Below are positions 50,185 to 59,745 of a stretch of DNA of 64,000 nt, piece after piece. Origin of the DNA: an uncultured Blautia sp. (lineage in GTDB: Bacteria; Bacillota; Clostridia; Lachnospirales; Lachnospiraceae); contig CAKRRG010000004.1 in the NCBI GenBank assembly GCA_934394545.1, positions 1 through 64,000 of the forward strand, in the 5' to 3' direction. Numbering within the stretch: the first letter of the stretch is position 1; each line of letters opens with the position of its first letter. The position numbers were made by a program, and so were the translations under genes. The notes below the pieces were generated by a model. That model was not told where the DNA came from and ran no database searches. It saw only the letters and a program-made list of their open reading frames with translations.

Positions 50185-51756
50185 CTATATACAAGAATCT
50201 TCAATTATACACTCATGTTCTTTCGTCTTTTTATTATAGGTTATTCCAACCAGCAGAATATTTCCTTTATACTCATCCAAACTTCTGCAATATTCCTTAT
50301 TCTTAATCTGGTGGATTGCACCTTCTGCATGCTTATCCCATTTCAATTCTGCTACAATCGCTGGTTTATCCGGAAACTTCTTTCGCGGCACAAAGACAAG
50401 ATCTGCAAATCCTTTTCCACCTGGAAATTCTCTGTGTATGGTATAAAAATTTCTTGCAGCATACAACGCAAGAGAAATGGTATAGCTCAAGGCATTTTCA
50501 TCATTATACTGGATATGGGATGTTTCAAAATGAGCCAGCTGTATTCCTTCTGCAACCTGCTGTGGCCGTTTCTGCCAGATTGCGTTTAATGTATCGGCAG
50601 ATTGCTTTAACGCAATTGATACCTCGCCCCAGTCCGACGCTGCAACGCTGTTGACGTACTCGTTTCGCACTTCATTATTCGGAATCTTCACAGTTTTATT
50701 TTCCGAATCATATGCCAGATATCCCAGATGGATTAAAAGTGTTAATACATCATCTTCCGTTCGGAATGTTGTCATATCGTTGGTAAAGCTTCCGGTATTC
50801 ACCGGAATGCTCTCTCCGGCAATCATACTTAAAACGTCATCCTTCAGACCATCAAAATTCAAATCAATATAAACCTGTAAAGCCTCGAATGTCTCTGTCT
50901 GATTCCAGTAATTTTCTATTTTTCCAAAAAGCATGCTGTTTACAACCGAGCGTGGGCTATAAACAGACGTAGCCATGGAAAATGAATACCCATCATACCA
51001 GGCTTTTACTTCATCCATATCCATTTCATATCTGTTGCACAAGCTCTTCACTTCCAGCTCCGTAAATCCTACATAAGGCGCAAGAGGACCTGGATTTATC
51101 ATGGAAAACTCATCAAACATATTCAGTGCAGAATGGGTTCCGTATTTCTTTATTGGCAAAATACCAGTCATATAAGCCAGATGGATACATGCCTTATCTT
51201 TCAGTAAATCTCTTAAAAAATCCAGGTATTTTTCCTGTGCTTCTTTATCCTGTCTGAATTCCCGGAAGATACAGTCCCACTCATCTATGATAACAACGAA
51301 TGGGCATTTGTTGGTCTCATAGATGTCCTGCATGGATTCCACCAAGTCCGTATCATCAAAATAATCTACATCAGGAAACTCTCTCTTCAAATCCCGCAGA
51401 ACAAGTTTTTTTACCCGGTCAATTAACACTTCAACACTGTCACTTCTGCTTAGGAACTCCTGCATATTCAAAGAAATCGTATTATACTGATTCCTGTACT
51501 TTTCAAAATCAGGGTTCTCAGATATTTCAAATTTAGAAAATAGTTCTCCGGAATCACAGCCTCTGCTATAATACGCTGTAAGCATATTGGCTGCCATAGA
51601 TTTTCCAAACCGGCGAGGACGACTGACACAGACATATCCCTGCAATGTATTCATTACCCGGTTGGTGTATTTGATCAAACCGGTTTTATCTACATAGATT
51701 TCAGAATTTACACTTCTTATAAAGCTTTCCATTCCTTGATTCAGATATCTGCCCAT
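50185..51756 (-). CDS. AAA-ATPase-like protein with DUF1703 (PD-(D/E)XK nuclease-like) C-terminus
   Basis: 523 aa, GGGAGGT upstream. The N-terminal part carries the family phrase IYVDKTGLI (residues 20-28), then Walker A SRPRRFGKSM (about 44-53), FVVIIDEWD as Walker B and YMTGILPIKKYG. The C-terminal DUF1703 part has FPGGKGFADLVFVP, VAELKW and a final YKGNILLVGITY, like PD-(D/E)XK nuclease folds. These proteins are widespread and multi-copy in gut Bacteroidetes and Clostridia and their role is uncertain. Single gene with its own promoter. Confidence 0.88.
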   Translation of the reverse strand: MGRYLNQGMESFIRSVNSEIYVDKTGLIKYTNRVMNTLQGYVCVSRPRRFGKSMAANMLTAYYSRGCDSGELFSKFEISENPDFEKYRNQYNTISLNMQEFLSRSDSVEVLIDRVKKLVLRDLKREFPDVDYFDDTDLVESMQDIYETNKCPFVVIIDEWDCIFREFRQDKEAQEKYLDFLRDLLKDKACIHLAYMTGILPIKKYGTHSALNMFDEFSMINPGPLAPYVGFTELEVKSLCNRYEMDMDEVKAWYDGYSFSMATSVYSPRSVVNSMLFGKIENYWNQTETFEALQVYIDLNFDGLKDDVLSMIAGESIPVNTGSFTNDMTTFRTEDDVLTLLIHLGYLAYDSENKTVKIPNNEVRNEYVNSVAASDWGEVSIALKQSADTLNAIWQKRPQQVAEGIQLAHFETSHIQYNDENALSYTISLALYAARNFYTIHREFPGGKGFADLVFVPRKKFPDKPAIVAELKWDKHAEGAIHQIKNKEYCRSLDEYKGNILLVGITYNKKTKEHECIIEDSCI

Positions 51757-51792
51757 TGCTACCTCCCTACACTGCTTTCTCGATTATTTACT

Positions 51793-51821
51793 ATTATACC
51801 GCCGGGAGAAAATATGGGCAA
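51793..51821 (-). promoter_or_regulatory. promoter of the DUF1703 gene
   Basis: On the minus strand TTGCCC (51821-51816), a 17-base spacer and perfect TATAAT (51798-51793), about 37 bases before the start codon. Confidence 0.65.
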
Positions 51822-51875
51822 CTGATAAACGGAATACTTTTAGGCAAATTGATGGAACGTATTTTCTGAAAATAA

Positions 51876-52192
51876 TATGAAAAATTAATTGAATTAAGAG
51901 AGCCTTCGGTATACAATTCCATTTTAGAGGCGATTTCCAATGGATGTAATAAGGTTTGTGAGATTGAAGACCTTGCGACTAATTGAGGTATCGATTCCTT
52001 TTTACAAATCAGAATTATTATTCCATGCTGGGCTTGGAGCTTTCCTGCGAAGAGATTCTGGAAAATGTGAATGATTATATGGGACCTGTTTTCGAAAAAA
52101 TATGTGAACAATATCTGATTCGGGCAGCGCGAGAAAACGTAGTGCTGCTTACAATCGAAGACTTGTACGAAAGAGGGAGGTTTGGACGATGA
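51876..52192 (+). pseudogene. broken remnant of a DUF234-type ATP-binding protein
   Basis: From 51876 the frame reads YEKLIELREPSVYNSILEAI and runs to TGA at 51979-51981, matching the helix-turn-helix entry of archaeal-type ATPases with DUF234. A second frame from about 51983 carries YRFLFTNQNYYSM and MGPVFEKICEQYLIRAA, the conserved DUF234 end. The ATPase domain is missing, a stop and frame change interrupt the rest, so this is a gene relic. Confidence 0.75.
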
Positions 52193-52597
52193 AAAATCCA
52201 TTACATTATCAGATATCAGAATACGACTGCGGACCTACGTCCATGCTGAATGCCATTATCTATTTATTTGACCGGGACGAGATCCCGCCGGAAGTGATCC
52301 GGAATACTATGCTGTATTGCCTGGACTGCTACAGCAAGGAGGGGATTCCAGGAAAAAGAGGTACCTCCCGGGCTGCTGTTTGATCCATATTACTGGGATA
52401 AACCCTATGAGGAAAAGGATATTCTCATTGATCTGGAACATCCAAGAGAATACAACCGCGAAGTGCCTTTCCAGTATTTCAACAGGGAAGAAGATGCACT
52501 TTATGCCCTCGGTAAAGTAGCTGCCCAGGAAGCGGTGTTGGTTTATAATGAGAAGACAAGAGTTCCGGTGGAAGAGGTAATTGAGTACTTTATTTGA
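52189..52597 (+). pseudogene. peptidase C39-like protein, frameshifted and internally deleted
   Basis: GGGAGG then ATG 52189 gives YQISEYDCGPTSMLNAIIY, with the Cys of C39-like peptidases, until a frame break after GKRGTSR (stop at 52381-52383). A second frame from about 52369 continues LLFDPYYWDKPYEEKDI to VEEVIEYFI and TGA 52595-52597. The middle that carries the catalytic His/Asp seems deleted. The intact family is usually about 200 residues. Non-functional relic. Confidence 0.7.
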
Positions 52598-52635
52598 TGG
52601 CGTCGGGCGAAAAATTCCCGATTACGAGGAAGGAT

Positions 52636-54267
52636 ATGAGCAAAAAAGAGTTTATAAAAAATAAAAGAATCAACTGGATCAAAGTAGTTATCCAGATATT
52701 GTCCATTGTTTTGATCCCAGGCTTATTCGAAGGGGAATTCGCAGCTGTGGGTAACATCGTTTCCTGCATATATAAGGGAAATATTTCCTGGGAAAGTGTG
52801 AAGGATTCTGTATGGATGCTGGTGGCAACAGTGCCGGCGACGGTGCTCGTTGGCAGATTTTTTTGCGGATTTTTCTGCAGCTTCGGGGTAGTGCAGGATT
52901 TTCTGTGGTTTGGTGCGCACAGACTGCGAGTATTGCTTCCGAGAAAAGAAAGCATGAAAAAGGCTGATCACATACTAAAATTTGCCAAATATGCAGTGCT
53001 TTTTTACTTTATAATATTCATATGGAGTGGTGTAACAGCTGTGAAAACAACCGGTCCATGGCAGGTGTTTGGACAGTATCTTTCATTTGGTCATTGGCCA
53101 GGTTTGAAGCCTTTGCTGTCCGTTGGAGGAGTTCTGCTTCTTTTGATCTTTATCGGCTCCCTGTTTGTGCAGAGATTTTTTTGCAGATATTTTTGTCCTA
53201 TGGGAGCCATCTATTCTCTGATTTCCCAAGGGTCTTTTCTGCCGATTGAAAAGCCGCGGGAAAGTTGCGGAAAGTGTCATTTATGTACCTCAAAATGCAG
53301 TATGGGGATGGATCTTACGAAGAAAGACAGGATCGCCGGAGGAGAATGTATCAGCTGTCAGAAGTGTGTAAGCTGGTGCCCGAAAGGGAATGCGCACCTC
53401 AGAAGCAGGTATGGAGTGCTGATTGGAGTGGGTGTTACCTGTATCACAATTATGGTGTCACAGTTCCTTATAGCAGGGAATTTGACTAGAGAGAAAACAG
53501 CAGATTCAGTAGAAAAAACTGCAGAAAATGATGCTGTCGGTAACTTTCAAGATGGTATCTACACTGGAAATGGTGAGGGGTACAGAGGCACTATGTCGGT
53601 TACAGTAAAGGTTGCCAACGGAAAAATAACAGAACTTATCTTGGATGACTATGTAGATGATAAGTCATATATGGAAAGAGCGAAAAATAAGATTTTTCAG
53701 GAGATGATCGGTAGTCAGAATACAGATGTAGATACCGTTTCCGGTGCGACTTATAGCAGTAAGGGATTGATCGAAGCAGTAAATAAAGCATTGGGAAAAG
53801 AGGAAGATGAATCTAAAGAAACTGAATCTAAAGAATCCGAAGAGAAACAATCTTTTATAGAAGCAGGACGTTTTCGGAATCTGACAGATGGGATTTATAC
53901 CGGCTCGGCCGATGCATTTCGAGGTGATGTGGAGGTTCAGGTTACCGTTGAAAATCAAAAAGTGAAGAATATTTCCATCCTCTCTTATTGTGACACAGAG
54001 GAATATTTTTTTAAGGCAGCACCCATTGTAATTCAGCAGATGGAGGATGAGCAAAGCCTGAATATCGATGCAGTAAGCGGAGCAACCTACAGCAGCAACG
54101 GAATCATTCATGCAGTGGCAAATGCGTTAGAGATTCCGGAAGACCAGTATGCGCCAAGGCCCGGAAGAAACCTGGCAGCCAAGAAAAAGAGCCATGGACA
54201 TATTGTGAAGCATGAGATAACCAGTCAGGAAGAGTATAAAGAGAAAATTAAGAAATATGCCAGGTAG
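52636..54267 (+). CDS. membrane Fe-S/FMN-binding flavoprotein (NapH/NosR- and RnfG-like)
   Basis: 543 aa from ATG 52636 (GAGGAAGG upstream). N-terminal NapH-like part with about five membrane helices and two cysteine motifs, CGFFCSFG and CRYFCPMG. A 2x[4Fe-4S] ferredoxin segment follows: CGKCHLCTSKC and CISCQKCVSWC. After a further helix come two FMN-binding domains, each with the flavinylation motif SGATYSS (DTVSGATYSSKG and DAVSGATYSSNG), so FMN is probably attached covalently to Thr outside the cell. It likely moves electrons across the membrane, as in Rnf or extracellular electron transfer. Monocistronic. Confidence 0.87.
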   Translation: MSKKEFIKNKRINWIKVVIQILSIVLIPGLFEGEFAAVGNIVSCIYKGNISWESVKDSVWMLVATVPATVLVGRFFCGFFCSFGVVQDFLWFGAHRLRVLLPRKESMKKADHILKFAKYAVLFYFIIFIWSGVTAVKTTGPWQVFGQYLSFGHWPGLKPLLSVGGVLLLLIFIGSLFVQRFFCRYFCPMGAIYSLISQGSFLPIEKPRESCGKCHLCTSKCSMGMDLTKKDRIAGGECISCQKCVSWCPKGNAHLRSRYGVLIGVGVTCITIMVSQFLIAGNLTREKTADSVEKTAENDAVGNFQDGIYTGNGEGYRGTMSVTVKVANGKITELILDDYVDDKSYMERAKNKIFQEMIGSQNTDVDTVSGATYSSKGLIEAVNKALGKEEDESKETESKESEEKQSFIEAGRFRNLTDGIYTGSADAFRGDVEVQVTVENQKVKNISILSYCDTEEYFFKAAPIVIQQMEDEQSLNIDAVSGATYSSNGIIHAVANALEIPEDQYAPRPGRNLAAKKKSHGHIVKHEITSQEEYKEKIKKYAR

Positions 54268-54329
54268 AAGCAGAAGACAAAGATGATTCTGAATAGTTAT
54301 ATCTCAGTTGAAAGGAGTTGTAGGAGATT

Positions 54330-55475
54330 GTGAATGCAGATAGAGAAGATATGAAGAAAAAAAATAGAGGGACTGTTTTAAAGCTGATTGCGACGGGGCA
54401 GTGTAACTCTAGAATTGAGTTGTCTAGAGAGATGAATCTGACTAAAACTGCAATATCCAAGATTGTGGCAGAGTTGATTGTGAAAGGATTTCTTGTAGAA
54501 ACCAAGAAAAAAGAGAACACAGATTTTGGAAGAAATCCTATTGGACTAGACATTGCAGATTCAGCACCGTTGTTTCTTGGGATTTTAATTACACGTGATT
54601 ATTGTGAGGCAATTTTATGCAATATGAAGTTGGAAATCCATCAATATAGAAAGATTTCACGAGATTGGTCTAATGAAGAAGAATTGATGGAAACAATTTA
54701 TGAGCTTGCAGATCAGTTGATGTTAAGCGAAGAAAAGGTAGGGGGAATCGGTGTTGCCAGTATAGGACCGCTAGATTGCATAGAAGGTGAAATTAAATCT
54801 CCTCCGTTTTTTCATGGGATTCATGATGTTCCTGTTGCGCGGCTTTTAAAAGAAAGATATAAGCTTCCTGTTTTTTGCGACAATGATAATCAAAGTGCAG
54901 TTCTTGCCGAGAAACTGTATGGAGTAGGAAAAAATTATCAGGATATTTTGCTTGTAGGAATTGAAAAAGGTGTTGGGTGCGGCATAATTATCGGGAATGA
55001 TAAATATCAAAGCAGTTCTGGCTATACACCGGAAATCGGACATCTTTCTATTGATTATCAAGGTGAGACTTGTGTTTGTGGAAACAAAGGATGCCTGGAA
55101 CTTTATCTGAATTCCAGAACGGTTCTTAAGCGTATGCGAGAAGCTACGGGGAAATTTTATGACTATAAAACGTTTTGTGAAATACCTGAAACGCCTGCTA
55201 TCAGTGCTATTTTTGAGGATTTGTCAGAAAAGCTCTCTGTGGGATTGGTCAGCATGGTAAATATTTTAAATCCGGAATTAATTATTATCGGACATAATGG
55301 TGTATGGTGGCCGGAAAAATATCTTCGAATTATAGAGAAAAAAGTTAACGAAAGGAAATTTAGTAATCGTCAGGTTTCAACAAAAGTGGTAAAAGCGGGA
55401 TACCTTGAACGCACAGCGGTATTGGGAGGAGCCTGTAATGCGATTCAGCAATACTTTCAAGGCGAATTGCTGTAA
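54330..55475 (+). CDS. ROK-family transcriptional regulator (XylR/NagC-like)
   Basis: 381 aa, GTG start at 54330 with TAGGAG close by; MKKKNRGT (ATG 54351) is an alternative. The N-terminal winged helix SRIELSREMNLTKTAISKIVAELI binds DNA. The ROK domain has the Asp-rich nucleotide loop, PVFCDNDNQSAVLAEK and the zinc cluster motif CVCGNKGCLELY. Sugar or sugar phosphate is the usual effector. A terminator follows, and the sugar operon starts 205 bases downstream, making it the likely target. Confidence 0.88.
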   Translation: MNADREDMKKKNRGTVLKLIATGQCNSRIELSREMNLTKTAISKIVAELIVKGFLVETKKKENTDFGRNPIGLDIADSAPLFLGILITRDYCEAILCNMKLEIHQYRKISRDWSNEEELMETIYELADQLMLSEEKVGGIGVASIGPLDCIEGEIKSPPFFHGIHDVPVARLLKERYKLPVFCDNDNQSAVLAEKLYGVGKNYQDILLVGIEKGVGCGIIIGNDKYQSSSGYTPEIGHLSIDYQGETCVCGNKGCLELYLNSRTVLKRMREATGKFYDYKTFCEIPETPAISAIFEDLSEKLSVGLVSMVNILNPELIIIGHNGVWWPEKYLRIIEKKVNERKFSNRQVSTKVVKAGYLERTAVLGGACNAIQQYFQGELL

Positions 55476-55500
55476 TTAAGTATGTAATTTTATAAGGGAA

Positions 55501-55539
55501 TGCTCAAAACGGAAGAGAATAGTTTTGAGCATTTTTTTT
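55501..55539 (+). terminator. rho-independent terminator after the ROK regulator
   Basis: Perfect 10-bp stem TGCTCAAAAC/GTTTTGAGCA, 11-base loop, eight T. Confidence 0.92.
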
Positions 55540-55601
55540 GTGCATATTATATAAAAAATACAAAACTAAAGTGGAAAAAACAACAAAAAGTACATAGTAA
55601 C

Positions 55602-55629
55602 TTGACATTACTAACGGCAATGATATAAT
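55602..55629 (+). promoter_or_regulatory. promoter of the rare-sugar operon
   Basis: Perfect TTGACA (55602-55607) and TATAAT (55624-55629) separated by 16 bases, 52 bases before the PfkB start. No clear palindrome for the ROK regulator was found around it. Confidence 0.85.
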
Positions 55630-55680
55630 ACAGATATAACGGATAAAGAAAACACAAATAACTAATAAAGGAGAAAAACA

Positions 55681-56619
55681 ATGGACATTTACAGTATTGG
55701 AGAAATGGTCATCGATTTTATTCCTGGAGAGGAATCCGGTTCCTACATACGTAATGCGGGTGGAGCACCGGCTAATGTCGCGATTGCTGTAGCCAGAAAT
55801 GGAATGGAAGCCGGAATGTGTTGCAAAGTAGGAGATGACGATTTCGGGAAATTTCTTATGGAAACCTTGAAGGAAGAAAATGTAAAAATTATGTGTCAGA
55901 CTCTTTGTCAGGAAGCAATAACCACTATGGCGTTTGTTTCGCTTAAGGAGGACGGAGAGAGAAGCTTTACATTTTCCAGAAAGCCAGGGGCAGATATGTT
56001 TTTGGAGGAATCAGAAGTGCTGGAAGAGGATATTGCTGCATCCAAAGTGATCCATGCAGGATCCTGTTCTTTATCTGCCGAGCCGGTTGCAAGTGCTACC
56101 CGAAAGGCTTTGCGTCTTGGCTATGATATGAAAAAACTGGTTAGTTTTGATATTAATTACCGGAATCTGATGTGGAATGACGATAAAGATAGTTGTGCAA
56201 AAGCAGTAAGCGAAATACTTTCTTATGTGGATATTCTGAAAATTTCAGAAGAAGAGGTAGATATGGTCGGCGGTGAAGAGAATATTCAGAGGTTGATGAA
56301 AGAAAAAAACATTACTGCAGTTATTCTTACTCTTGGCGCAAAGGGGGCAAAAGTATTCTGGTATAACAGTGTGTTTAATGTAGAGGGTAAAAGAGTTAAA
56401 GCTGTAGATGCTACAGGTGCCGGAGATGCTTTCTGGGGCGGCTTTTTATCCAGTTTGCTGTTGCAGGGAGTGGCTGGAAAAGAAGATCTGACAGAAGAAA
56501 TTCTTAAAAAAGCAATGGAATACGGAAATATTTCCGGAGCATTATGTGTACAGAAAAAAGGTGCGATTTCATCTTTGCCAACCAGAAAAGAAATTGAAGC
56601 TATTATAAGTAAATACTGA
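55681..56619 (+). CDS. PfkB-family sugar kinase
   Basis: 312 aa, AAAGGAG upstream. Ribokinase fold with signature 1 NAGGAPANVAIAVARNG and signature 2 AVDATGAGDAFWGGFL, the latter supplying the catalytic Asp and anion hole. A fructokinase-type ATP-dependent enzyme. As the next genes include a ketose epimerase and sugar isomerases, it probably phosphorylates a ketose made by the isomerase at 59002-59715. Substrate not identifiable from sequence. First gene of a five-gene operon. Confidence 0.9.
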   Translation: MDIYSIGEMVIDFIPGEESGSYIRNAGGAPANVAIAVARNGMEAGMCCKVGDDDFGKFLMETLKEENVKIMCQTLCQEAITTMAFVSLKEDGERSFTFSRKPGADMFLEESEVLEEDIAASKVIHAGSCSLSAEPVASATRKALRLGYDMKKLVSFDINYRNLMWNDDKDSCAKAVSEILSYVDILKISEEEVDMVGGEENIQRLMKEKNITAVILTLGAKGAKVFWYNSVFNVEGKRVKAVDATGAGDAFWGGFLSSLLLQGVAGKEDLTEEILKKAMEYGNISGALCVQKKGAISSLPTRKEIEAIISKY

Positions 56620-56644
56620 AAATATGAGGAGCGAAAGGACAACC

Positions 56645-57343
56645 ATGAAAGAAATATGGAATGAAAGCTGCATTTTATCACCATCTTTGATTTGCCTTGA
56701 TATGTGCAATCTGGAAAAAGAAGTGAAAATCCTGGAGAGTGCGGGAATTAAAATGTTGCATGTGGATATTCTGGATGGGCATTTTAGTCCAAGTATGCCC
56801 TTGGGGCTTGATACAGTACGCCAGTTACGGGCAAAGACAAATTTGTTTTTTGATTGTCATGTGATGGTTACAGAACAGGATTTTTTTGTAGATGAACTGC
56901 TTGATATTGGTGTGGATCAGATTGTTTTTCACGGTGAAACACAGCCTCATATTGATGGAATGATTAATCGTATTCATGAAAGAGGCGTAAAAGCCGGTGT
57001 GGCATTGAAGCCATCTACTTCCCTTACAGAACTGGAATATGTTTTGGAAAAATGCGATACAGTTCTTCTGATGCTGATTAATCCAGGGTATGCGTTTGTA
57101 AAGGGTGAAAAGCAGGTTGTGTATGCGGATCGTAAAATTCGGGAACTTCGAAAGCTTATACGTGAAAGAGGGTTAAGTACAAAGATTGAAATTGACGGAA
57201 GAATTTCTCCACAAAATATTCAGACTTATGGAAAAGAGGATGTAGATATCTTTGTAACCGGAAGTACCTGTATTAAGAAGGATAATCTTCAGCAGAGCTT
57301 GGAAGATTTGATGAAACTGAGAAATTCGGTGATTGGAGGGTAA
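56645..57343 (+). CDS. ribulose-phosphate 3-epimerase family protein
   Basis: 232 aa from ATG 56645 (GGAGCGAAAGG upstream; ATG 56624 lacks a site). TIM barrel of the RPE family: SPSLICLDMCNL, then MLHVDILDGHFSPSMPLGLD with the metal-binding H-x-D, VMVTEQDFF, and LMLINPGYAFV. The catalytic Asp of the second half is in KIEIDGRISP. It epimerises at C3 of a ketose phosphate; RPE proper or allulose-6-phosphate epimerase activity are both possible, given the hexulose-type context. Starts 25 bases after the kinase stop. Confidence 0.88.
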   Translation: MKEIWNESCILSPSLICLDMCNLEKEVKILESAGIKMLHVDILDGHFSPSMPLGLDTVRQLRAKTNLFFDCHVMVTEQDFFVDELLDIGVDQIVFHGETQPHIDGMINRIHERGVKAGVALKPSTSLTELEYVLEKCDTVLLMLINPGYAFVKGEKQVVYADRKIRELRKLIRERGLSTKIEIDGRISPQNIQTYGKEDVDIFVTGSTCIKKDNLQQSLEDLMKLRNSVIGG

Positions 57344-57348
57344 GAAAA

Positions 57349-57924
57349 ATGTCAGAGTTTGCAGCAAAATATGAAGCTGCCAGTGAAGCTGTACTGGCAG
57401 AATTAAAAAAAACAATGGAAAGTATTGATCCGGATTCTCTTGAAAAATTGGTTCAGGAGATATTGAAAGCGGATCAGGTGTTTTTTGTAGGTGTTGGAAG
57501 AGTTATGCTGGCTTTACAATGTGTCTGCAAACGTTTTGCACATCTGGGAATTAAAACGCATTTCGTTGGTGAAATTACTGAACCGGCAATAAAAAAAGAT
57601 GATTTGCTGATAGTGGGGTCTGGCTCTGGTGGTTCTCTTTTTCCGCTTGGAATAGCAAAAAAGGCAAGAGCAGCTGCGGATTGCAAGATCGTTCATGTGG
57701 GTTCTAATCCAAATAGCGAGATGAAGGATATTGCAGATTTTATGGTCAGAATACCAGTGAGAACAAAGAATTATCTGGATGATGAGATTGATTCCTGCCA
57801 GCCTATGACTTCTCTTTTTGAACAATCGGTTTTGCTTTTGGGAGATGTACTTGCAAAAATGATTATAGAACAAAAGCAGTTGGATATGCGTTCTCTGTGG
57901 AGATATCATGCAAATTTGGAGTGA
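57349..57924 (+). CDS. SIS-domain sugar-phosphate isomerase (HxlB/6-phospho-3-hexuloisomerase-like)
   Basis: 191 aa, starts 5 bases after the epimerase stop. Single SIS domain: FVGVGRVMLALQCVCKRFAHLG, LIVGSGSGGSLFPLGIAKKA and KIVHVGSNPNSE, with Glu/Arg near EITEPAIKKDD. 6-phospho-3-hexuloisomerase proteins have this size and layout. It interconverts a ketose- and another keto-sugar phosphate. Its overlap in the operon with an RPE-like epimerase suggests sequential steps on hexulose phosphates. Confidence 0.8.
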   Translation: MSEFAAKYEAASEAVLAELKKTMESIDPDSLEKLVQEILKADQVFFVGVGRVMLALQCVCKRFAHLGIKTHFVGEITEPAIKKDDLLIVGSGSGGSLFPLGIAKKARAAADCKIVHVGSNPNSEMKDIADFMVRIPVRTKNYLDDEIDSCQPMTSLFEQSVLLLGDVLAKMIIEQKQLDMRSLWRYHANLE

Positions 57925-57928
57925 TGCT

Positions 57929-58984
57929 ATGGATAAAAAAGAATTATATAAGTATGTGGGGAATACGCAGCAGGTAGCTTATATACGAAAAGTAACTTGC
58001 GAGGAAGGCAGAAGCACAGGACTTAGATTGTTTGATGTAAAAAACGGATGCCTTCAGTATCAGGTGATGTGTGATAAATGTTTGGATGTATCTGGACTTT
58101 CTTATAAAGGAATCAATATGAATTTTCTTTCGAAACCAGGCCTTCAGGGAAGAAATCATTACGATACCAATGGGCAGGAAGCTCTTAGAAGTATTATGGG
58201 AGGATTGTTTTTTACAGCAGGACTGGAGAATATATGTGCTCCCTATAAGAATGAGAGCGGAGAATATCCAATGCATGGAAGAATCCGTACTACACCTGCT
58301 GAGAATATTTCATCTAATGAGGAATGGACCGAGGAAGGTTTTAAACTTAGTGTATCCGGAACTATGCGAGAGGCAGAGCTTTTTGGCGAAAATATGGTTC
58401 TGCATCGAACTATTGAAACCGTGATGGGAACAAAGTCTATAAAGGTTGTGGATGAAGTGGAGAATCAGGCATATAGAGAGGAACCATTGATGCTTTTGTA
58501 TCATATTAATTTGGGATATCCATTTTTGACACCAGATTTGAGACTTTATATTCCAACTCAAAAAGTAACGGCAAGGGATGCGGATGCAGCAGGGCATGAG
58601 GCGGAATATGATCGTATGGATGAGCCGAAAGAGAATGAGCCGGAATATGTTTTTATTCATGACATCAAAAAAACAAATGATGAAAAAACATGGGTGCTTG
58701 CAATAAATCCTAAGCTTCATCTTGGGCTGAAAATTCAGTATGCAACAAAAAATCTGCCATATTTTATGGAATGGAAATCTACGGCAGCAGGAGATTATGT
58801 GATTGGTTTGGAACCTTCTAATTCCAGTGTATATGGAAGAGGATATCACGAAGAGAAAGAAAATCTTCACATGCTAAAATCGTTTGAGAAAGAAAAGAAT
58901 GAGTTGATTTTTACTGTTCTGGATGGAGATGAAGAAATACAGGAAGAAATCGAAAAATTTAATAGAACTTTCAAATCAATATAA
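57929..58984 (+). CDS. DUF4432 / aldose-1-epimerase-like protein
   Basis: 351 aa from ATG 57929 (GGAGTGATGCT upstream, 4 bases past the SIS stop). Galactose-mutarotase-like beta-sandwich: GLRLFDVKNGCLQYQVMCDKCLDV, PMHGRIRTTPAENI with the conserved HGR, and MLLYHINLGYPFL. DUF4432 proteins are epimerase-fold enzymes of largely unknown substrate. Here it may supply the right anomer to the isomerase encoded next, though a different role is possible. Confidence 0.82.
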   Translation: MDKKELYKYVGNTQQVAYIRKVTCEEGRSTGLRLFDVKNGCLQYQVMCDKCLDVSGLSYKGINMNFLSKPGLQGRNHYDTNGQEALRSIMGGLFFTAGLENICAPYKNESGEYPMHGRIRTTPAENISSNEEWTEEGFKLSVSGTMREAELFGENMVLHRTIETVMGTKSIKVVDEVENQAYREEPLMLLYHINLGYPFLTPDLRLYIPTQKVTARDADAAGHEAEYDRMDEPKENEPEYVFIHDIKKTNDEKTWVLAINPKLHLGLKIQYATKNLPYFMEWKSTAAGDYVIGLEPSNSSVYGRGYHEEKENLHMLKSFEKEKNELIFTVLDGDEEIQEEIEKFNRTFKSI

Positions 58985-59001
58985 ATCAGGAGGATTTAAC
59001 T

Positions 59002-59715
59002 ATGAAACGTTCAGAAATTAATGCAACAATTAAAAAAATGGAAAGACTTTTGGATGATTGCAGATTCAAACTTCCGCCATATCTGTACTTTACTCCAGAT
59101 GAATGGAAGGAAAAAAATCATGAATATGATGAAATTCGTGAGTGCGAGCTTGGCTGGGATGTAACTGATTACGGAGAAGGAAGATTTGACACATTAGGTT
59201 TGGCTTTGATCACTATTCGTAATGGAAATGTTCATAATCCAAAATATAATAAACCTTATGCGGAAAAAATTATGATGTGTGATAGCGGACAGGTTTCTCC
59301 AATGCATTATCATGCAAACAAGCTGGAAGATATCATCAATCGTGGTGGAAATGATATTATTTTTACATTCTATAACGCAGATAAGACGAAGGTACATCGT
59401 ACAGAAGATGGAAGAGAAATCTTTGAAAAGGATCTGCAAAACGATGTCCTCATTTATAAAGATGGCCGTCAGTATAAGGTAAAAGCAGGTGAGCCGGTAC
59501 GAATTCATAATGGAGAGTCTATTACATTGGTTCCGTATCAGTATCATGAGTTTATTATTCCGGAAGGTGGTCCTTCTTTGATTGGAGAAGTCTCAATGGT
59601 AAATGATGATCATACAGATAATTATTTTTATGAGCCATTAGGAAGATTTCCAACTATTGAGGAGGATGAAGCACCATATAGATTGCTTTGTACAGAGTAT
59701 CCAAAGGCAAAATAA
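59002..59715 (+). CDS. D-lyxose/D-mannose-type cupin sugar isomerase
   Basis: 237 aa, AGGAGG upstream. Cupin fold of the D-lyxose isomerase family. The metal site is MHYHANKLEDI (two His and Glu) with the later His in PYQYHEF, and the sheet QVSPMHYH and IHNGESITLVP follow. Such enzymes interconvert D-lyxose with xylulose and D-mannose with fructose. In this operon it could produce the ketose that the PfkB kinase phosphorylates. End of the operon; a hairpin follows. Confidence 0.88.
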   Translation: MKRSEINATIKKMERLLDDCRFKLPPYLYFTPDEWKEKNHEYDEIRECELGWDVTDYGEGRFDTLGLALITIRNGNVHNPKYNKPYAEKIMMCDSGQVSPMHYHANKLEDIINRGGNDIIFTFYNADKTKVHRTEDGREIFEKDLQNDVLIYKDGRQYKVKAGEPVRIHNGESITLVPYQYHEFIIPEGGPSLIGEVSMVNDDHTDNYFYEPLGRFPTIEEDEAPYRLLCTEYPKAK

Positions 59716-59745
59716 TGTTGAATACGATTAGTAAGTATTTGTAAT

